From an uncultured Caldilineales bacterium (GTDB lineage: Bacteria > Chloroflexota > Anaerolineae > JAAEKA01): 64,000 nucleotides of DNA. Below the pieces are notes generated by a model that saw only the letters and a list, made by a program, of their open reading frames with translations, was not told the DNA's origin and ran no database searches. Below, in pieces: positions 44,636 to 52,390 of this stretch. Position 1 is the first letter of the stretch. Every line of letters begins with the position of its first letter. Made by a program: the position numbers and the translations under genes. The stretch covers positions 1 through 64,000 of the forward strand of contig CALESQ010000081.1 of NCBI GenBank assembly GCA_937907455.1, given 5' to 3'.

Positions 44636-45904
44636 ATGAGCAACGACATCATTCAAGCCCAATACGATACTCTGAACGACGTGGCGCAGCGTTTTGGCAG
44701 AGAGGCGGAGGCAAACCGCCAGATGCTGACTGCGGTGCGTCGTGCGCTGCAGCCGCTGCAAGCAGGTGGCTGGGAAGGCAGCGGCTCGGCTGCGTTCTTT
44801 GCTGAGATGACCGGCGAGGTGCTGCCTGCGGTGACACGCCTGGGCGCGGCTCTGCAGCAGGCGCAGCAGACGACGCAGCAGATCGTGCAGGTACTGCGCG
44901 CGGCCGATGAGGAGGCATCGCAGCCCTTCCGGGGCCACGCCGACGGCGCAGGCCAGCAGGAGGGCGGCGGCTTCTGGAGCGGAGTAGGCGACTTCTTTAA
45001 AGGCGCAGGGGCTGAGCTGAAGGACATGGTCACCGGCGTGTGGAACATGGTCACCGACCCGGTGGGCACGGCCAAGGGGTTGTGGTATGGCATCACGCAC
45101 CCCGGCGAGCTGTGGGATGCGATCAAGCAGCCCTACGTGGAGGCGTGGGAAAGCGGCCACCCCTGGGAAGCCATCGGTCGCGGCACGGTGGCGGTGGTTA
45201 CCACGGTGTTGGGAACTAAAGGCGCGGACAAGGTTGCCAAAGTGTTGAAGGGTACCACCGTAGCGGATGACGTGGCGCGGGTGGCGACAGTGGCCGATGA
45301 CGTGGCGCGCGCCGGCTCAGTCGCTGACGATGTGGCGCGTGCCGGCTCGATAATGGATGAAGCGGGACGTGTGGCTGGAATTATCGGCAAAAGTGAAGAC
45401 ATATCGGGAGCTTTTGTTTCCCCCGCTGAGGTTTTTGGAGATCTTGCTACTCGCACGACTCAACGAGAACTTGATAGTATCCCTGGTTCAATCTTAACAT
45501 CTGATATAAAAGAATTCGTAACGCCAAGAATTCATGGAGACTTTAATCAATATAATTTGGGGGTAGTTGGTGATAAAAGCACTAAACTTTTATGGACTAT
45601 AGATGACAAAGGCGCTCATTTTATTCCAGAGGTATTTGAATGGAACTCTTCCCGCCACATGCCGTCACACACGAATATTAGTGAGTCAGCTTATTTTGCT
45701 GGTGAAGCTTGGCGCACTGGACCTAACGAAATAACTATCAACGCAAGTTCTCGAGCGTATGGTTATAATTGGCAAATAGCTGGAAAATTAACAGGTGATG
45801 ACCTTGCTTTGTACTTAGTCAGTACACAAGCACGATTTGATGCAGCAGTAGAATATTTTCGTAAGTTAGGATTTATGGTACAACGCATTCCTTTCAAACA
45901 ATAG
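44636..45904 (+). CDS. WXG3: WXG100-pretoxin effector with A+T-rich toxin domain
   Basis: 422 aa, intact. Residues 1-100 WXG module (MSNDIIQAQYD, GGWEGSG), ~110-200 the shared pre-toxin trunk (GVGDFFKGAGAELKDMVTG ... ITHPGELWDAIKQPYVEAWE), ~205-260 tandem VADDVAR repeats, then a ~150-residue unique domain (KLLWTIDDKGAHFIPE ... EITINASSRAYGYN ... IPFKQ). The DNA switches to clearly A+T-rich at about 45400, i.e. at the trunk/toxin border. Fold of the toxin domain not recognised. Immunity gene follows. Confidence 0.85.
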   Translation: MSNDIIQAQYDTLNDVAQRFGREAEANRQMLTAVRRALQPLQAGGWEGSGSAAFFAEMTGEVLPAVTRLGAALQQAQQTTQQIVQVLRAADEEASQPFRGHADGAGQQEGGGFWSGVGDFFKGAGAELKDMVTGVWNMVTDPVGTAKGLWYGITHPGELWDAIKQPYVEAWESGHPWEAIGRGTVAVVTTVLGTKGADKVAKVLKGTTVADDVARVATVADDVARAGSVADDVARAGSIMDEAGRVAGIIGKSEDISGAFVSPAEVFGDLATRTTQRELDSIPGSILTSDIKEFVTPRIHGDFNQYNLGVVGDKSTKLLWTIDDKGAHFIPEVFEWNSSRHMPSHTNISESAYFAGEAWRTGPNEITINASSRAYGYNWQIAGKLTGDDLALYLVSTQARFDAAVEYFRKLGFMVQRIPFKQ

Positions 45905-45962
45905 GTAGTAATCCTCTATTTTTACGCAAGGTTAAACGCCAGTTTCCCGAGGAGCTATTTCA

Positions 45963-46418
45963 ATGAGTACAAATTTTGTGATTGACCCCTTTTTTGGGCC
46001 GGCGATTCAGGTATATAACGGTGAGTATCCATCCGGGGCATTCATTCGCCTATTTAAACCGGTAGGAAAGGAGGTGTTGATCTTACTCGATCTTCAGGAA
46101 AATACCATTGCTTCAGAACAATATGCTGCATACACAAAGTTAGAAAGTTGGTATCCCATAGGAATAAACAGCATTTACACGGCTTTGCTAGCTGAAATGC
46201 AAAAGGATAAAGACTTGTTTGCATCCTGGTTGTCGTTATCAAAAATCAAGCAGAACTTTACGTTGAAAGTGATTAATTTGCGTCAGCGTTGGTATACCGC
46301 ACAACAGCCCAATAATAATATTTTGGCTGTACTTACCTACGAATTTCCATTGCCTTCAGATTGGTATGTACACGTCACACAAAATCTTAGTATTGGCTGG
46401 TGCGGATTGGGTGATTAA
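45963..46418 (+). CDS. Putative immunity protein for WXG3
   Basis: 151 aa, A+T-rich DNA like the toxin domain before it; GAGGAG SD. Soluble, beta-rich (FIRLFKPVGKEVLILLDL; VLTYEFPLPSDWYVHVTQ). No family recognised. Position and shared base composition argue for a co-acquired toxin/immunity pair. Confidence 0.65.
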   Translation: MSTNFVIDPFFGPAIQVYNGEYPSGAFIRLFKPVGKEVLILLDLQENTIASEQYAAYTKLESWYPIGINSIYTALLAEMQKDKDLFASWLSLSKIKQNFTLKVINLRQRWYTAQQPNNNILAVLTYEFPLPSDWYVHVTQNLSIGWCGLGD

Positions 46419-46431
46419 GTATATTGTTGCA

Positions 46432-46521
46432 TTCGAAGCAGAGTTATTCCCTGAATGGGCGGATCGGCTACTGCCGCTCTTCGAGCCGAACCATGATCAA
46501 TCCTGACGCGAGGAATTCCAG
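46432..46521 (+). pseudogene. Immunity-gene scrap (48093-type)
   Basis: About 24 codons FEAELFPEWADRLLPLFEP..HDQS, then TGA where the homologue at 48093 has TGG (W). The C-terminal end of a second copy of that immunity gene. Confidence 0.75.
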
Positions 46522-46526
46522 TTGAG

Positions 46527-46601
46527 GCGGGCGAGCGCACTCTGCAGGTGCTGGACATCTTTCGCTGGGGCAAGTTGCCCGCGCCCGAAGGGTGGCTGTG
46601 A
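46527..46601 (+). pseudogene. Immunity-gene C-terminal scrap
   Basis: Ends DIFRWGKLPAPEGWL-stop; recurrent tail, 8 bp before the promoter element. Confidence 0.65.
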
Positions 46602-46608
46602 GCGCACG

Positions 46609-46678
46609 CTTCACGAAAAATTCAGAAAAAATTCACGAAAAATTCAAGACTCGCAGGGTGAGATGTGGTAAGATAGTG
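46609..46678 (+). promoter_or_regulatory. Conserved cassette promoter element, copy 3
   Basis: CTTCACGAAAAATTCAG, second TTCACGAAAAATTCA 22 bp on, AAGACTCG, TGgTAAGATAGTG. Leads to WXG4 at 46837. Confidence 0.75.
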
Positions 46679-46836
46679 AGGAGTGGGCAGTAAGCAGTAG
46701 TCTGCAATTCTCCGCAAAGAGGCGGGGAGCATCAAGGCGATGCCTTTCTTTGCAGTCTGCGCGCCTTGGCGTGAGACGGAATGGTCATTGGCTGAATTTA
46801 TCCATCCCCTTGTTTCTTACTCCCAACGGCAACCGC

Positions 46837-48100
46837 ATGAGCAACAACATCATTCAAGTGCAATACGACACGCTCGAACAGATCGCGGTGCGCTTTGGCC
46901 AGCAGGCCGAGGCCGCTGCGCAAACGCAGGGCCGCGTGCAGCAGTCGCTGCGCGCTTTGCAGTCCGGCGGCTGGGAGGGTCGCGGGGCTGCCGCCTTCTT
47001 TGGCGAGATGAGCAGCGAGGTGCTGCCCGCGCTGAACCGGCTCGGCGCAGCCTTGCAGCAAGCGCAGCAGGTCACGCGGCAGATCAGCAGCGTGCTGCGC
47101 GCAGCCGAGGAAGAGGCATCCCAGCCCTTCCGCGGCCACGCCGACGGGCGCAGGCCAGCAGGAGGAAAGTGGCGGCTTCTGGAGCGGAGTAGGCGACTTC
47201 TTTAAAGGCGCAGGGGCTGAGCTGAAGGACATGGTCACCGGCGTGTGGAACATGGTCACCGACCCGGTGGGCACGGCCAAGGGGTTGTGGTATGGCATCA
47301 CGCACCCCGGCGAGCTGTGGGATGCGATCAAGCAGCCCTACGTGGAGGCGTGGGAAAGTGGTCACCCCTGGGAAGCCATCGGTCGCGGCACGATGGCGTT
47401 GGTTACCACCCTGCTGGGCACCAAAGGCGCGGACAAAGCATCCAAAGCCGCCAAGGTAGGCAGAGCTGCCCGCCTGACGACCGAGGCCGCCGAAGTCGGC
47501 GCCCGTTATGGCGGTGTCGTTGATGATGTCGCCCGCTCGATGGGATCGGTGGCCAGAGGCAGTCGGGCTGAAACCGCGGCTGGCCGTTTCGTGGCAGAAA
47601 AATCCACCCAGTTTCATGTTGGTTCACTGGCGGATCCGGTGGTGTTGGGTCCATTCCACCCCAATCCCGCCACTGGATTCCGCGGCTACATCGGTGAAGC
47701 GCAAGCACAAGGCGGCCGGATATTCAATACATCCAACTCGGTCTGGAAAATCCTGGAACCGGGCAACTCCGGCAACGGTCGCATTTGGGCAGCTAACCGT
47801 GAATTTCTCCAGATGCAACTGGAAGCCGGCGTCAGCAAGATCGAGCTGCGCGGTGGATCCATTAAGGATATTCTGTCCAACAAGCCCAAATCTTTCAGCG
47901 CAGACGAGATTAAATACTTGCAGAAATACGCTTATGAGTATGGCTACACATTCAAAGGAGATGCCTGGATAAAAGTCGGTGATTGGCGAGCCTCGGATTT
48001 AGGCAGATTGGGTGGCGCAACCATAGGGCCATCATTGCAAATAACCAATACGGACTTAAGACTGTACTACGACTCACCTAAGGAGCAGGATTATGAGTAA
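46837..48100 (+). pseudogene. WXG4: frameshifted WXG-pretoxin effector
   Basis: WXG module (MSNNIIQVQYDTLEQIAV, GGWEGRG) and trunk as in the family, but an extra G near 47146 (GACGGGCGC versus GACGGCGC in the copies at 44636, 48897 and 50325) shifts the frame; length 1264 bp is 1 mod 3. The downstream frame is otherwise open for 289 codons from ATG 47231, encoding trunk plus toxin (VVLGPFHPNP ... ANREFLQMQLEAGVSKIEL ... YGYTF), which is homologous to the toxin of WXG6. Either silenced or rescued by frameshifting; its immunity gene is intact. Confidence 0.85.
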
Positions 48101-48563
48101 TGAAGCGACTTCTGATTGCTTGAGTTTTGTGGGGTTGGTAGATAATACCTTCCAAGACCTGTTCAATAGGTATGGGCTTGTGTTTTGTGACTGCGACTGT
48201 CAGAGAGATGGACGCGAATGTGTCGCGCTGTACAGAAACACACAACATCGTGTTTTGCTACAGCTCTCCGACGGCGATTTCGCCATGCTCATTGGTGACG
48301 CCACTGCCTCCTTTCCCGGGCCTTATTATGTTGACCGTGCCGGCGCTGATGGTTGGTACGCCATGTTCCTGTTGGTTGAGTTGCTGGGAGGCCACCGAGT
48401 TTGGACGCCCAAGCGTGTCAAGCAATTTCAGCGTGGCGAGCTTGACCAATACCGCTTTGAAGCAGAGTTATTCGCTGAATGGGCGGATCGGTTACTGCCG
48501 CTCTTCGAGCCAGGTCATGATCAATCCTGGCGCGAGGAATTCCACCGGCGATTCCATGTTTAG
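48093..48563 (+). CDS. Putative immunity protein for WXG4
   Basis: 156 aa, ATG overlaps the toxin stop by 8 bp (ATGAGTAA), with GGAGCAGG upstream. Soluble acidic protein (NTFQDLFNRYGLVFCDCD; LLQLSDGDFAML). A scrap of a second copy is at 46432. Weakly similar in layout to the immunity protein at 51660, whose toxin belongs to the same family. Confidence 0.7.
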   Translation: MSNEATSDCLSFVGLVDNTFQDLFNRYGLVFCDCDCQRDGRECVALYRNTQHRVLLQLSDGDFAMLIGDATASFPGPYYVDRAGADGWYAMFLLVELLGGHRVWTPKRVKQFQRGELDQYRFEAELFAEWADRLLPLFEPGHDQSWREEFHRRFHV

Positions 48564-48601
48564 GCGTGGGTGTCTGGTAGCAAGGGTGGGGTTTTCGCGA
48601 G

Positions 48602-48667
48602 GAGACCGGCGACCACGGCATCATCTTTCGTTGGGGCAAATTGCCCGTGCCCGAAGGAGGGGCTGTG
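48602..48667 (+). pseudogene. Immunity-gene C-terminal scrap
   Basis: DHGIIFRWGKLPVPEGG; the usual WL-stop end is lost by a small insertion. The rest of 48564-48896 has the promoter element and leader, no gene. Confidence 0.65.
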
Positions 48668-48675
48668 AGCGCACA

Positions 48676-48744
48676 CTTCACGAAAAATTCAGAAAAAATT
48701 CACGAAAAATTCAAGACTCGTGGGGTGAGATGTGCTAAGATAGT
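48676..48744 (+). promoter_or_regulatory. Conserved cassette promoter element, copy 4
   Basis: CTTCACGAAAAATTCAG, second TTCACGAAAAATTCA, AAGACTCG, TGcTAAGATAGT. Only about two octamers follow. Leads to WXG5 at 48897. Confidence 0.75.
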
Positions 48745-48896
48745 AAGGTAGTGCAGGAGTCTGCGATTCGCGGCAAACAAGCCAGCCTCATCACGGCTCT
48801 GCCTTCCTTTGCGGTCTGCGCGCCTTCGCGTGAGACAGAATGATCAACGGCTGAATTTACCCATCTCTTTGTTTCCCCTTTCTCAAAGGCAACCGC

Positions 48897-49935
48897 ATGA
48901 GTGCTGACATCATTCAAGTGCAATACGACCAGCTCGAACAGATCGCGGTGCGCTTTGGCCAGCAGGCCGAGGTCGCTGCGCAGACCCAGGGCCGCGTGCA
49001 GCAATCGCTGCGCGCTTTGCAGTCCGGCGGCTGGGAGGGTCGCGGGGCTGCCGCCTTCTTTGGCGAGATGAGCAGCGAGGTGCTGCCCGCGCTGAACCGG
49101 CTGAGCGCAGCCCTTCCGCGGCCACGCCGACGGCGCAGGCCAGCAGGAGGGCGGCGGCTTCTGGAGCGGAGTAGGCGACTTCTTTAAAGGCGCAGGGGCT
49201 GAGCTGAAGGACATGGTCACCGGCGTGTGGAACATGGTCACCGACCCGGTGGGCACGGCCAAGGGGTTGTGGTATGGCATCACGCACCCCGGCGAGCTGT
49301 GGGATGCGATCAAGCAGCCCTACGTGGAGGCGTGGGAAAGCGGCCACCCCTGGGAAGCCATCGGTCGCGGCACGGTGGCGGTGGTTACCACGGTGTTGGG
49401 AACTAAAGGCGCGGACAAGGTTGCCAAAGTGTTGAAGGGTACCACCGTAGCGGATGACGTGGCGCGGGTGGCGACAGTGGCCGACGACGTGGCGCGCGCC
49501 GGCTCAGTGGCTGACGATGTCGGTCGCGTGGTTTCGACGGCCGATGATGTAGGGCGACTGGTAAATAATACAGGCCGAATTGTTTCGGAAGCAGAAAGCA
49601 ATGTAGCGAACTTATTGGTTCAGGAAGGTAAAGTTGTCGAGATTGTAGCTGAAGGTGCCACTAGAACACCGGATTTTTTGGTAAATGGCGTACCGACCGA
49701 ACTTAAGACTATATCAAATCTGACATCATCTGACCTTTCAGGAGCATTGTCCCGACGCATTTTGGATGGAGCTGGGCAAGCAGGTCATATCATCATTGAT
49801 GCCAGAGGTCAGACTGGCCTGACTCAAGAATTGGCTGAGCGTGCGATTCGGCGCGCTTATGGTTTTGACCTTCAACGCAAAAGATTAAAGGAAATTCGGA
49901 TCATCGGTAACGGCTTCGATATCTTAATTCCCTGA
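48897..49935 (+). pseudogene. WXG5: WXG effector with nuclease toxin, 74-bp deletion
   Basis: Compared with WXG6 a 74-bp segment is missing between two CAGCC copies (near 49112), which removes the end of the WXG domain (QQAQQVTRQISSV...) and shifts the frame; length 1039 is 1 mod 3, and adding 74 restores 0. The downstream frame (open from ATG 49213) encodes trunk, VADDVAR repeats and a C-terminal domain with TPDFLVNGVPTELKTI and IIIDARGQTGLTQELAERAI, the D...ExK pattern of CdiA-type PD-(D/E)xK tRNA/DNA nucleases. Trunk DNA is almost identical to WXG3 over ~390 bp. Confidence 0.85.
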
Positions 49936-49969
49936 TTACAGCCATAGTAGACTGAAAGGCGGTTAACCC

Positions 49970-50200
49970 ATGAACAAAAATGAAGTCAGCAGCGAATTGA
50001 TGGAACGTCTTCGTTCTGATTTGGATTATTTTAACGGCAACCTACCGCGCGATTATGCGATCGCCTGGCGTGCCTATTTTGCTGCCTTGCTGGAATGGGG
50101 CATTCTGAGTGTACAGGACCATAACATACTTGGCTCTCTGTTGCCCCCAATTACAGACGATCCAGTTGAAATGATACTTTTAGGGCGTGAGAGTGATTAA
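49970..50200 (+). CDS. Putative immunity protein for the nuclease toxin of WXG5
   Basis: 76 aa, acidic and helical (EVSSELMERLRSDLDYFNG; AYFAALLEWGIL). AAAGG upstream. Small acidic helical proteins are typical inhibitors of CdiA-type nucleases. Follows the toxin by 34 bp. The next 120 bp hold only the leader of WXG6, without the conserved element. Confidence 0.65.
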   Translation: MNKNEVSSELMERLRSDLDYFNGNLPRDYAIAWRAYFAALLEWGILSVQDHNILGSLLPPITDDPVEMILLGRESD

Positions 50201-50324
50201 AGGTGTGCTCGCTACGGAATACATTAAACACAAGTTTTCTCATCCGCTAGTGCGATAGTGCGTGCTCTCGTTTCTGCCTTCCTCTTGTCTACTTGTTTCC
50301 TGGCCAAATGAGTAATTATCTCCC

Positions 50325-51638
50325 ATGAGTGCTGACATCATTCAAGTGCAATACGACCAGCTCGAACAGATCGCGGTGCGCTTTGGCCAGCAGGCCGAGG
50401 TCGCTGCGCAGACCCAGGGCCGCGTGCAGCAATCGCTGCGCGCTTTGCAGTCCGGCGGCTGGGAGGGTCGCGGGGCTGCCGCCTTCTTTGGCGAGATGAG
50501 CAGCGAGGTGCTGCCCGCGCTGAGCCGGCTGGGCGCAGCCTTGCAGCAAGCGCAGCAGGTCACGCGGCAGATCAGCAGCGTGCTACGCGCAGCCGAAGAA
50601 GAGGCATCGCAGCCCTTCCGGGGCCACGCCGACGGCGCAGGCCAGCAGGAGGGCGGCGGCTTCTGGGGCGGGATAGGCGATTTCTTCAAGGGAGCCGGCG
50701 CAGAGCTGAAGGATATGGTGACCGGGTTGTGGAACATGGTCACTGATCCCATCGGCACAGCCAAGGGGCTGTGGTTCGGCATCACGCATCCGGGCGAGCT
50801 GTGGGACGCCATCAAGCAGCCCTATGTTGAGGCCTGGGAGAGCGGACATCCCTGGGAGGCCATCGGCCGCGGCACGGTGGCTGTGGTCACCACGCTGCTG
50901 GGCACGAAGGGTGCAGACAAAGTCACCAAGCTGCTGAAGGGCGCGACTGTAGTAGACGACGTGGCCCGCGTCGGCACAGTAGCGGATGACGTCGCGCGGG
51001 TAGGCTCAGTGGCTGATGATGTGGCGCGTGCGGGTTCGGTAGCCGATGATGCGGCCCGTGTGAGCTCGGTGATGGATGATGCGGGTCGTGCGGCAGAACT
51101 TGCAGGCAGAAGCGCTGACGAAATCGCCGCCATCAATAAAATCCACTTCCCGCCAACCTTTGACGCGGCAGAAGCCGCTGCACGCGTCCCCAAAATCCTT
51201 GATATTTCCGAACAATATGGCAAAATAGCAGTCGGAGCCGATGGTTCGCAAGCGTTGGTGGATGATCTGGCGCGCTTGACGACGCACGGCTCAGGCGACC
51301 GCGTGGTACTCGGCCCCTGGAAACCCTGGGAAGCCGCCGACTACGTGGACAGCTATATTGCTCAGGCAAAATCTAGCGGCGGTATGTGGTTCGAGACGCC
51401 GGATGGCATGTATAATGTTCTGGGAAGCGACCGTATGTGGCAAGTTAACGAGTCTTTTCTGCGCCAGCAGATGGAAAGCGGCGTATCTCACATCCAATAC
51501 GTGGGTGAAAGCATCGCCGATGTTTTGGATCCCAAAAATGCAGGCCGCGCCAGCTACAAAGAGTTACAATACCTGATGGAAAATGCGGAAAAATATGGCT
51601 ATACCTTCAATCCGATGACTGGTATCTGGACCAAGTAG
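50325..51638 (+). CDS. WXG6: intact WXG100-pretoxin effector
   Basis: 437 aa. WXG module (MSADIIQVQYDQLEQIAV, GGWEGRG), full trunk, five VADDVAR/VADDAAR-type repeats (~residues 205-260), then a ~120-residue C-terminal domain: RVVLGPWKPWEAADYVDSYI, WQVNESFLRQQMESGVSHI, YGYTFNPMTGIWTK. The C-domain is a diverged homologue of that in WXG4. No catalytic motif assigned. The WXG half is nearly identical in DNA to WXG5. This is the reference copy for reading the damage in WXG4 and WXG5. Confidence 0.85.
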   Translation: MSADIIQVQYDQLEQIAVRFGQQAEVAAQTQGRVQQSLRALQSGGWEGRGAAAFFGEMSSEVLPALSRLGAALQQAQQVTRQISSVLRAAEEEASQPFRGHADGAGQQEGGGFWGGIGDFFKGAGAELKDMVTGLWNMVTDPIGTAKGLWFGITHPGELWDAIKQPYVEAWESGHPWEAIGRGTVAVVTTLLGTKGADKVTKLLKGATVVDDVARVGTVADDVARVGSVADDVARAGSVADDAARVSSVMDDAGRAAELAGRSADEIAAINKIHFPPTFDAAEAAARVPKILDISEQYGKIAVGADGSQALVDDLARLTTHGSGDRVVLGPWKPWEAADYVDSYIAQAKSSGGMWFETPDGMYNVLGSDRMWQVNESFLRQQMESGVSHIQYVGESIADVLDPKNAGRASYKELQYLMENAEKYGYTFNPMTGIWTK

Positions 51639-51659
51639 CGCCGCGCCAGGAGTATTTTC

Positions 51660-52160
51660 ATGACATACGACTCTCATACTCTCTTGAACCAAATTCAGCA
51701 CGACTTTCGCTTTCTGGTTGACGACTACGGGTTTACGGTAACTCCGTCCCCGCGCTCCGGAGAGGCGGTGCAGGTGCAGTATCAGCACCCTGTGGTGGTG
51801 ATCCAGTTCAACGTGCGCCACGGCGAGTGGCAGGCGCTGGCGTGGCCGGCTGATCCGCAGCAACGAGCACAGCAGGTCAAGCTTGACGATGTGCTGACTT
51901 ATCTCACCCGGCCGCCGGTGGACTTTGCCGCCGATCAGGCGCGGCCCGGCCTCACGCAAAGCGAGGCGCTGGCCGTGCTGGCGCAGCAGCTCGATCCCAT
52001 CGCCGTGCCAATGCTCGCCCTGTTCGATCCGGCCCGCTGGCCGGCGGTGTGGGTGGATATGCAGACTGTGCTTCAAGCGCGCAGTGCCGAGCGTTCCCGT
52101 CAATTCATGCGCTGGTGGCAGAACAAAAAGGCAGATAGTGGCGATTCGGCACAGAGATAG
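51660..52160 (+). CDS. Putative immunity protein for WXG6
   Basis: 166 aa; AGGAG SD. MTYDSHTLLNQIQHDFRFLV at the start; middle VVIQFNVRHGEWQAL; C-terminal half PVDFAADQARPGLTQSEA ... RQFMRWWQNKK, of which a separate copy survives as a scrap at 37572. Soluble, no family recognised. Confidence 0.65.
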   Translation: MTYDSHTLLNQIQHDFRFLVDDYGFTVTPSPRSGEAVQVQYQHPVVVIQFNVRHGEWQALAWPADPQQRAQQVKLDDVLTYLTRPPVDFAADQARPGLTQSEALAVLAQQLDPIAVPMLALFDPARWPAVWVDMQTVLQARSAERSRQFMRWWQNKKADSGDSAQR

Positions 52161-52213
52161 ACGATCACGGCATCATCTTCCGCTGGGGCTTGCTGCCTGT
52201 GCCAGGAGCATAG
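52160..52213 (+). pseudogene. Immunity-gene C-terminal scrap
   Basis: DDHGIIFRWGLLPVPGA-stop; begins at the very end of the preceding gene and lies 13 bp before the promoter element. Confidence 0.65.
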
Positions 52214-52226
52214 CTGTAAGGACGAA

Positions 52227-52296
52227 CTTCACGAAAAATTCAGAAATTCTTCACGAAAAATTCAAGACTTGCGGGCTGGGGTGTGATAAGATAGTG
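52227..52296 (+). promoter_or_regulatory. Conserved cassette promoter element, copy 5
   Basis: CTTCACGAAAAATTCAG, second TTCACGAAAAATTCA, AAGACTTG, TGaTAAGATAGTG. A short leader including CTACCCGCCTTCGGCGTA precedes WXG7. Confidence 0.75.
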
Positions 52297-52390
52297 CCAT
52301 GCTGAGGTAGTAAGTAGTGAGTGGTGTCACTTCCCTGCCTACCAATCTACCCGCCTTCGGCGTACTTGTTTACCTTCCTGAGGCATCCGC

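Noticed and set aside
46837..47231. Programmed ribosomal frameshift in WXG4
   Set aside because: No classical slippery heptamer or following hairpin is evident and the other copies lack the extra G; kept only as an alternative in the findings.
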